From JABDDM01 sp038240295 (GTDB taxonomy: Bacteria > Bacteroidota > Ignavibacteria > Palsa-1295), in the NCBI GenBank assembly GCA_038240295.1, contig JBBSDW010000059.1, forward strand, positions 1 to 18,522: a stretch of DNA of 18,522 nt, given 5' to 3'. Below are positions 7,565 through 13,451 of this stretch, one piece after another (within the stretch, counting starts at the first letter, position 1; every line of letters begins with the position of its first letter). Under the pieces are notes generated by a model that did no database searches, was not told the origin of the DNA, and saw only the letters and a list, made by a program, of their open reading frames with translations. The position numbers were made by a program, and so were the translations under genes.

Positions 7565-9166
7565 TTAATGTCTGAAATGCCGCATGCCGGTCAGCACCAT
7601 CGAGATGTGATGCTTCTCGGCCTCTTCGATCACTTCGGCATCGCGAACGGAGCCGCCCGGCTGAATGACTGCAATCGCGCCGGCATGGATCGCTTCGGTC
7701 AAACCATCCGCGAACGGAAAGAACGCATCGCTGGCTACGAACGACCCTTTGAGATCGTGCTTGAAATGCTTCGCCCGTTCAACGGCCAATCGCGACGACT
7801 CCACTCTCGAAGTTTGTCCGCAGCCAATGCCGAGCGTTCTGGCAAATCCATTCTCAAGTCCGGCGTAAACGATTGCATTCGACTTAACGTGCTTGACACA
7901 ACGCCACGAAAACGTTAAAGCACAAAGTTCTTCGTGCGAAACCTGCCGCTCGGTGATCGACTTCAGATCGGTCGAACCGAACAACTCACGATCCGCCGAC
8001 TGCACGAGCATCCCTCCGATCACACTTCGCACGTCCTCCATTTTTGCAAGCACTTTCCGCACCGTCGCCGCATCATAAGTAACTAGTCTGCGATCTTTCT
8101 TTTTTTGAAGCAGCGCGAGTGCATCGCTTTCGAACAAAGGCGCGAGGATCACTTCGCTGAAAAAGCCATTGAGCCTTTCGGCGAGTTTGAGATCGATCGG
8201 ACCGTTGACGATCACGATTCCGCCGAACGGGCTTTCTGTGTCGCCTCGATAGGCGCGATCGAAGGCATCAAGCAAGTCGCTGCCTTCCGCGACTCCGCAA
8301 GGGTTTGTGTGCTTGATGATCGCGGCCGTCGCACGGTCGGAGTCGAAGAACTCGGCCATCAGACCGGTCGCGGCCGAGATATCGAGGATGTTGTTATAGC
8401 TAAGTTCTTTGCCCCAAAGCTGCTTGAATACCTGCGCAAACTCATTGCCGAAAAGCGCTGCCGTCTGGTGCGGATTCTCGCCGTAGCGAAGCGATTGAAC
8501 TTTCGGAAGATCGAGCGCGAAATGCTCACCTTCGCTTTTCGTCAGCGTACTAAAATACGAACTGATCGCCGCGTCATACTGGGCGACCGCTGCGAATGCT
8601 TCGGCGGCAAGTTTGCGGCGATGTTCGAGAAGTGTCGAACCTGCGGAAGTTTTGATCGCAGTCGTGAAGTCTGAATATTGCTTCGGCGAAGTAAGCAGTG
8701 CCACGCCCGCGAAATTCTTGGCTGCACTTCGGAGCATTGCAGGACCGCCAATATCGATCTGTTCGATGATCTCGGCAGATGTTGCTCCGTGCTTTGCGAC
8801 TGTTTCCTCGAAGGGATAAAGATTCACGACGAGTAAGTCGATCGGCGCGATCTTATGTTCGGCAACCTGTTCGCGGTGGCTTTTAAGTTCTCGACGATAA
8901 AGCAAACCGCCATGAACCGCCGGATGCAGCGTCTTTACTCGCCCATCGAGCATCTCCGGAAAATCGGTAAGCTCGGTGACGGAACGCACGGCGAAGCCTT
9001 TATCGCGAAGAAAGTGCTCGGTGCCGCCAGTCGAAAAAAGCTCGATGTGCTGATCGGTTAGCGCGCGGGCGAGTTCTTCGAGGCCGCTCTTATCAAAGAC
9101 ACTGATAAGTGCGCGCCGAATCCGAACGCTGTCGATCGCTTCTGCTATCTCCGAAGAATGCGCCAT
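7565..9166 (-). CDS. purH: Bifunctional AICAR transformylase / IMP cyclohydrolase
   Basis: Catalyses the last two steps of de novo IMP synthesis: formylation of AICAR with 10-formyl-tetrahydrofolate, then ring closure. 533 residues, close to the normal length. The N-terminal MGS-like cyclohydrolase domain runs to about residue 200 and contains ALISVFDKSGLEELARAL, FSTGGT and LDGRVKTLHPAVHGG. The transformylase domain follows, with SLRYGENPHQ (225-234), the catalytic KHTNPCGVAEG (Lys285-His286), SPFGGIVIVN, and the C-terminal SDAFFPFADG and IQPGGSVRDAEVI. It starts 13 bases after purN, which supplies the other folate-dependent transformylase of the pathway, and runs 38 bases ahead of mreB. Confidence 0.97.
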   Translation of the reverse strand: MAHSSEIAEAIDSVRIRRALISVFDKSGLEELARALTDQHIELFSTGGTEHFLRDKGFAVRSVTELTDFPEMLDGRVKTLHPAVHGGLLYRRELKSHREQVAEHKIAPIDLLVVNLYPFEETVAKHGATSAEIIEQIDIGGPAMLRSAAKNFAGVALLTSPKQYSDFTTAIKTSAGSTLLEHRRKLAAEAFAAVAQYDAAISSYFSTLTKSEGEHFALDLPKVQSLRYGENPHQTAALFGNEFAQVFKQLWGKELSYNNILDISAATGLMAEFFDSDRATAAIIKHTNPCGVAEGSDLLDAFDRAYRGDTESPFGGIVIVNGPIDLKLAERLNGFFSEVILAPLFESDALALLQKKKDRRLVTYDAATVRKVLAKMEDVRSVIGGMLVQSADRELFGSTDLKSITERQVSHEELCALTFSWRCVKHVKSNAIVYAGLENGFARTLGIGCGQTSRVESSRLAVERAKHFKHDLKGSFVASDAFFPFADGLTEAIHAGAIAVIQPGGSVRDAEVIEEAEKHHISMVLTGMRHFRH

Positions 9167-9179
9167 GCCGAAATTCGCT

Positions 9180-9803
9180 CTAATGTTTTGCCGTGCCCAA
9201 TCCCTTTTCGATCAACTCGTGGGCAACCTTTGCAATCGCCTTTGGATAAAGTTCATACTCCAGATGCTGCACCCGCTCCTGCAATAGAAGCGGGGTGTCG
9301 TCTGCCCGGAGTTCACATGTTTTCTGCATCACGATCGGCCCTTCGTCGTAGTTGGCCGTCACGTAATGAACGGTCGCGCCCGCCGTCTTATGACCCGAGG
9401 CAAGCACGGCTTCCTGCACCTTCAATCCGAACATCTGTGACCCGCCAAACTCCGGCAGCAGCGCCGGATGAATATTGAGTATCCTGCCTTCGAATGCACC
9501 CACAACTTCATTCGGCAGCAACTTCATGTAGCCCGCGAGCACGATGAGATCGATCTTGAATTCGTTCAGGACTCCGAGCATTTCGCGGGCGGGATCCGCA
9601 TGCGTCTTCGATGAAATATGCCGGTGCGGAAGGCCGGTCAGTCGCGCAAGATCGAGCGCCCCCGAATGCGAATTGTTCGACACCACGAGCGCAAGCTCGA
9701 CATGCTTCAATTCACCGTCATGGATCCGCTGATAAATATTTCTCAAGTTCGAGCCTTCGCCCGAAGCAAAGACCGCTAACCGTATACGCGCCTGCGAAAT
9801 CAA
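9180..9803 (-). CDS. purN: Phosphoribosylglycinamide formyltransferase
   Basis: Transfers a formyl group from 10-formyl-tetrahydrofolate to GAR in purine synthesis. 207 residues, normal length. The N-terminal beta strand and loop VFASGEGSNL bind the ribonucleotide; the active-site segment LNIHPALLPEFGG holds Asn110 and His112, and YDEGPIV supplies Asp153, completing the N-H-D catalytic set. AGYMKLLP is also typical. The only workable start is TTG at 9803: an in-frame TAG lies two codons upstream and no ATG or GTG occurs before the first beta strand. A G-rich stretch just ahead of the TTG may serve as a ribosome binding site. It is first in the purN-purH-mreBCD-gpmA run. Confidence 0.95.
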   Translation of the reverse strand: MISQARIRLAVFASGEGSNLRNIYQRIHDGELKHVELALVVSNNSHSGALDLARLTGLPHRHISSKTHADPAREMLGVLNEFKIDLIVLAGYMKLLPNEVVGAFEGRILNIHPALLPEFGGSQMFGLKVQEAVLASGHKTAGATVHYVTANYDEGPIVMQKTCELRADDTPLLLQERVQHLEYELYPKAIAKVAHELIEKGLGTAKH

Positions 9804-9848
9804 TCCCTACCCCCGATTACCTGTTGTCTCTTCCCTACTCTTCCCAAG

Positions 9849-9856
9849 CAAATTTA
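9849..9856 (-). promoter_or_regulatory. TAAATTTG, candidate -7 box for the purN operon
   Basis: On the minus strand this reads TAAATTTG, a match to TAnnTTTG, 46 bases upstream of the purN TTG. This would give a leader of roughly 35-40 bases. The -33 region is not convincing. The box is correctly oriented and sits in the only long gap upstream of the operon. Confidence 0.4.
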
Positions 9857-10123
9857 CGCGAAGAAGTGAGCGGGAGTTCGGGAAGTGAAATCTTTTCTCT
9901 CGGGAAGGACAGGCACCCACCGTGTGCAAACTTTTTTCACCAAAGAAGCACCCTTGCGAAAAGAATGGCAGGTTTTTGAGCCAAAATCACCGATCCGCAA
10001 AAGACAAGATGCGTCGTGTATAAACTTTATTCATTTTCGGGGAGGTCTTTGTCAATTTTCCAGGCAAGACACGCGGAGACAAGAACGGATTTTTGCTTCA
10101 ACTTTATTTAAACAACAGACACC

Positions 10124-10149
10124 GGCACTTTAGTGCCCGTATGGGCACT
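10124..10149 (-). terminator. Overlapping hairpin arms after the GT-C gene, possible terminator
   Basis: Three complementary arms follow the stop of the minus-strand gene. AGTGCCC (10132-10138) pairs with GGGCACT (10143-10149) around a four-base loop; alternatively GGCAC (10124-10128) pairs with GTGCC (10133-10137) around TTTA. The two pairings exclude each other. No T-run follows on the minus strand, so termination is uncertain. Confidence 0.4.
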
Positions 10150-10153
10150 GTGA

Positions 10154-11710
10154 TTATCGAGGAAGATAAACAAAATCTGGACGGGTTGCTCCCGAGCCCC
10201 ATCGAGAGAGAAAGATGTTTGGGGTCGTAAATATCTTGCGGGCAAAGTGATAGCCATCGGTGGAATCGCGTCGCGCGTCGCCGTGATCGTCGAGAATGAT
10301 GGCTGAGAATCTCTTATTGGCAAACGCCGAATCGAATTCTTGTTTGAGCTCCCTCGAGACGCTGTCATGCATCTCCATGAGGTTGAAATAGGATGTGATA
10401 TGCGAATGAGATTTTTTCCCCGCGAGTGTGGGGATATAGCAATGATCGGGCACATAGACCTCGCCCGGCATAGCCCGAAGCGCTGCCAGAAATTCGGGAC
10501 CGCCCGATTCCTGATGTTTGCTCGCGATGACCATCTTTTCACTGGTCGGATTGTAGTAAAGCGCTAAAAGCTGGACGAGTGCGATGGCTAAGCCGACACT
10601 GTAGCGAAGCGTCTTTCCACGCTCTAATTCGGCGAGGGTGAGCGGCAGAAGAATGCTGACGAAGGCGACAAACGGGATCAACAGATTGACATATCCCATG
10701 TCGTTGCCGAGACTGACCATCCCGGACAAAAGCAGGGCCGCAGATGTCATGAACACCAATCCCAACGGCGATCGCAGTGTGTCACGGAATCGAACTGAGG
10801 GTGTGGCTACTAAGAGAATAATTGCAAAGATGGCGGGCGCCCAGTACCTGATAACAAAAAGCGGAATCGCTTCAAGCGAGCGGACCCAATGGAAGTTCTT
10901 TCCGACCTGACGCGTGATCTTGAAGGCATAATAATAAAACCATCCATCGGAGCTTTGCTGAAGGTAGAAAAATCCGGCAAGAAAAAGCACCGCTGCAGCC
11001 ACGCAGAACTCTATCCCTCGCCTTCTACTCTTGAGCGTCAGCCAGAGAGCGACAACCGGCAACACAAACAGCGCCTGCTGCTTGGTGAAGAATCCCAGAA
11101 CCAGAAACACCGCCGGTACAAGTGACGACCACCTTCCCCTTAATTCACACGCTGCAAAGGTGCCAAGAAGGAGCAGCAGAACGAGCAACATGTCCATGCG
11201 CACGACATCGTAATAGTAGCCTCCGAATCCATAAGCGGCAATGAAGATCGAAGCACCCGCCAAGGAAAGTATCCAGGACCGCGATGTATGGCGATAAAGG
11301 AATGCAAAAATGAGACTTGCAGAAGCAATCGTGCAAACAAAGCTCACGAGCCTCGCCGCAAAAAAGCCTTCACCGAAGACCGACATCGAGAGCGCCGCGA
11401 TGTAATAATAAAACGGCGTATAGAGATAAGGAATGTAGTCGATCGATGGCCGGGTATAAAGCGGCAATCCATTTCGCAGCCGCATGACATGATCCATGAA
11501 TGCTCCTTCGAGCCATTCGACTTCGTAGGGATATCTCAATCGTAGAATAGCGAGAAACAAGAAACTTCCGATGAAAACGATCGAGAGGCAAACCACGGCA
11601 ACACTGAGCGGCTGAACGCGTGCTCGAAGTGGCGTTGAACGTAACACTAAGGTGTCGGGCGCACTTTTTATTTTGCCAACGGGCTTAAGCACTGTTCGTT
11701 CAACGCTCAT
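10154..11710 (-). CDS. GT-C-type membrane glycosyltransferase (GT39/PMT-like)
   Basis: Integral membrane enzyme of 518 residues with about ten or more helices, likely using a polyprenyl-phosphate sugar on the periplasmic side. After a basic cytoplasmic N-terminus the first helix (about 36-58) is followed by an acidic first loop, YPYEVEWLEGAFMDHV (Glu63, Glu65, Glu68), where GT-C enzymes hold their catalytic acid; then IPYLYTPFYYYIAAL, the RMDM motif at 171-174 at the start of a helix, and GFFTKQQALFVLP, all common in GT39-like proteins. The C-terminal ~120 residues are soluble. The ATG at 11710 has no Shine-Dalgarno sequence but follows a TAACTTTG box. It is divergent from a second GT-C protein that shares the R-x-D-M motif. 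Substrate unknown; the nearby kinase/phosphatase pair points to surface polysaccharide. Confidence 0.82.
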   Translation of the reverse strand: MSVERTVLKPVGKIKSAPDTLVLRSTPLRARVQPLSVAVVCLSIVFIGSFLFLAILRLRYPYEVEWLEGAFMDHVMRLRNGLPLYTRPSIDYIPYLYTPFYYYIAALSMSVFGEGFFAARLVSFVCTIASASLIFAFLYRHTSRSWILSLAGASIFIAAYGFGGYYYDVVRMDMLLVLLLLLGTFAACELRGRWSSLVPAVFLVLGFFTKQQALFVLPVVALWLTLKSRRRGIEFCVAAAVLFLAGFFYLQQSSDGWFYYYAFKITRQVGKNFHWVRSLEAIPLFVIRYWAPAIFAIILLVATPSVRFRDTLRSPLGLVFMTSAALLLSGMVSLGNDMGYVNLLIPFVAFVSILLPLTLAELERGKTLRYSVGLAIALVQLLALYYNPTSEKMVIASKHQESGGPEFLAALRAMPGEVYVPDHCYIPTLAGKKSHSHITSYFNLMEMHDSVSRELKQEFDSAFANKRFSAIILDDHGDARRDSTDGYHFARKIFTTPNIFLSRWGSGATRPDFVYLPR

Positions 11711-11740
11711 CTTGAGGTTAAATGTGAATCATCATGTCCA

Positions 11741-11748
11741 CAAAGTTA
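11741..11748 (-). promoter_or_regulatory. TAACTTTG, candidate -7 box for the minus-strand GT-C gene
   Basis: On the minus strand this is TAACTTTG, 30 bases ahead of the ATG at 11710. It matches the Bacteroidota -7 consensus and has a fitting distance to the gene. No clear -33 element at the usual spacing. Confidence 0.45.
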
Positions 11749-11810
11749 CGAGCATAAAACGATTTCGATATCTGCAACCCTAACACGGATGCCAAAAAGC
11801 TGAGCGACGA

Positions 11811-13451
11811 ATGCACTGGCGTATCTTTGCGAATGTTTGCAACGAGAATCAAACCGTGACGAAGTCTTCCCGCGTTTACATCGCGACCACGATTTTCGGG
11901 TTGGTCTTGCTTCTTGTCTATCAATCGTTTTCGATCGGCTATTACCCGCTTCCAGATTCCTGGATGTGGTGGGGCGATGAAACGTGGCGAATGCTTTCTT
12001 CCCGGGACCTGATCCTAACGGGACATCCCGTTATCACACAGGCGCTTGGTTCGACACTCAGCTCAAGCGTCGGACTTGTCGGCTCCTCGAGCTGGATCAC
12101 GGAGCTGCTATACGGAATACCTGCGGCGCTTGCGGGAAAAGGAGCGGATATTATCCTAATTGGTCGATGGATATCTTTTATTGTGTCGATGACCTGCTGC
12201 GGCCTTCTCTACTTGATACTCTACGGCACCGGCGTTTCTATGACGCGTTCACTTTTTGCCGTGGTGCTGTTTTGTACAGCAGGTCCTTTTTTACTTGGGT
12301 CTCATTCGGCGAGGCCGGACATGATGACCGCGTTCGGCATTCTTCTGTTCATACTTACTGCTGTGAGGGCCCTAAAATCAAACCTTACGGATGGATCAAA
12401 GCACAAGGCGCTGTTCTGGCTTGGCTTAGTTTGGGCAGGAGGCCCACTTTTTTATCTTCATGTTGCGCCATTGACATCGATCGCGTTCATTTTCGTTGTG
12501 TTCCGATTTAAGGCGTGGCGAATGGGGATTGACTTGTTGTTTCTCTTGTCGGGGATATTGCTCGGGGTCGCTCTTTGGGTCCTCCCATTTATAATCTTAA
12601 GTGGCACTCTCTCTTTTTCCGGCGCACCGGGCCGACCAGATCAGTATCACTACGTACTCAACAGTCTTCCTATTTTTCATCTGTTCTCCTTGCAAACACA
12701 ACTCTCCAACACGGTTGGGAGAATCAAACAATGGTGGGACTACTCGAGTCTGCTTCTACTGCTTGTTACTGCGACAATTGTTGTATCACCCGCACGAACT
12801 CGGCGCGTTGCAGCCAAGGAACGACCGCTGCTTTGGATTGCGGGCTGTATCGTTCTCGGGATGTTACTCTTTCAGGGCCACGACGTATCCTATCTCGTTC
12901 ACATCCTTCCTGTTCTTGTAATTTCGGCGATCGTGCTCTGGGTCGAGCCCGATCCTTCGGTTCGAGAAGATGGGGCGGTCGCCTTCTTGCGCCGACCGAA
13001 CGAGATTTATAGTGTCATCTTTATCATGTTCGCCTTCTTCACGCTGCATCGACAGAGCAGAGGATCTGAGATAGCGTTAAAGACGAAGGAGCAGGCGGTT
13101 GATTCTTTGCTTAAACTGGCCAGATCGGCTTCGAGACATCCCACGATTCTAACGGACATGGGCGAAGCATCATTCGTACTGCAGGACACTTCCATCAAAA
13201 TGATGACCTGGCACTTTCTGGGATTTCCGGCGACTCTTTCACCTCTCACGCCCGTGGTAATCGACTCGATCCTGATCGCCAACCACGTAGAATTTGTGCT
13301 TGCAAACAACCGTTGGCCCCAGATTATGAACTACACGCGAAACCGCCTTCCGATAATTTCAATATCGTCCGGTTTTATGCATGAGGGTGTTCGGGAAACC
13401 TCGCAAGATCCTCCGGATACAATTTTCCTCTTCCGCGCTTCGAGTCGGTAG
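11811..13451 (+). CDS. Multi-membrane GT-C-like glycosyltransferase or polymer-handling protein
   Basis: 546 residues with about ten to twelve hydrophobic helices and a soluble C-terminal ~120 residues, the layout of GT-C glycosyltransferases. The first extracytoplasmic loop has an acidic pair in WMWWGDETWRML (Asp56-Glu57), matching the usual catalytic position, and SHSARPDMMTAFGILLF (Arg168, Asp170) recalls the R-x-D-M motif in the divergent neighbour. The family match is weaker than for that neighbour. ATG at 11811 is given as the start, but a TATCTTTG box at 11822-11829 would place transcription downstream of it. In that case GTG at 11856 (VTKSSRVYIAT) is the true start, which also removes 15 residues that do not look like part of the protein. 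The stop codon directly abuts that of the converging kinase gene. Confidence 0.75.
   Translation: MHWRIFANVCNENQTVTKSSRVYIATTIFGLVLLLVYQSFSIGYYPLPDSWMWWGDETWRMLSSRDLILTGHPVITQALGSTLSSSVGLVGSSSWITELLYGIPAALAGKGADIILIGRWISFIVSMTCCGLLYLILYGTGVSMTRSLFAVVLFCTAGPFLLGSHSARPDMMTAFGILLFILTAVRALKSNLTDGSKHKALFWLGLVWAGGPLFYLHVAPLTSIAFIFVVFRFKAWRMGIDLLFLLSGILLGVALWVLPFIILSGTLSFSGAPGRPDQYHYVLNSLPIFHLFSLQTQLSNTVGRIKQWWDYSSLLLLLVTATIVVSPARTRRVAAKERPLLWIAGCIVLGMLLFQGHDVSYLVHILPVLVISAIVLWVEPDPSVREDGAVAFLRRPNEIYSVIFIMFAFFTLHRQSRGSEIALKTKEQAVDSLLKLARSASRHPTILTDMGEASFVLQDTSIKMMTWHFLGFPATLSPLTPVVIDSILIANHVEFVLANNRWPQIMNYTRNRLPIISISSGFMHEGVRETSQDPPDTIFLFRASSR
11822..11829 (+). promoter_or_regulatory. TATCTTTG, candidate -7 box for the plus-strand GT-C gene
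   Basis: Matches TAnnTTTG on the plus strand, 26 bases ahead of the in-frame GTG at 11856. If used, it rules out the ATG at 11811 as start. No clear -33 partner at the standard spacing. Confidence 0.4.

Larger units (their letters stand above)
9804..10153. other. 350-base non-coding stretch between purN and a glycosyltransferase gene
   Basis: Both flanking genes are on the minus strand, so this holds the 3' end of the glycosyltransferase transcript on the right and the leader of the purN operon on the left. I see no gene-like frame, tRNA or recognised purine riboswitch core. What is visible: overlapping hairpin arms at the right end and one TAnnTTTG box near purN. The rest shows nothing I can name. 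Confidence 0.6.

Noticed and set aside
8105..8674. 189-codon plus-strand frame
   Set aside because: Antisense to purH, which is complete and has its catalytic motifs in this stretch.
9885..10133. 82-codon plus-strand frame in the purN upstream gap
   Set aside because: No start signal, no domain, odd composition, and it runs into the hairpin region; judged a chance frame.
9804..10153. Purine riboswitch or other leader RNA for purN-purH
   Set aside because: I looked for the purine aptamer core and conserved loops on the minus strand and did not find them; a covariance-model search would settle it.
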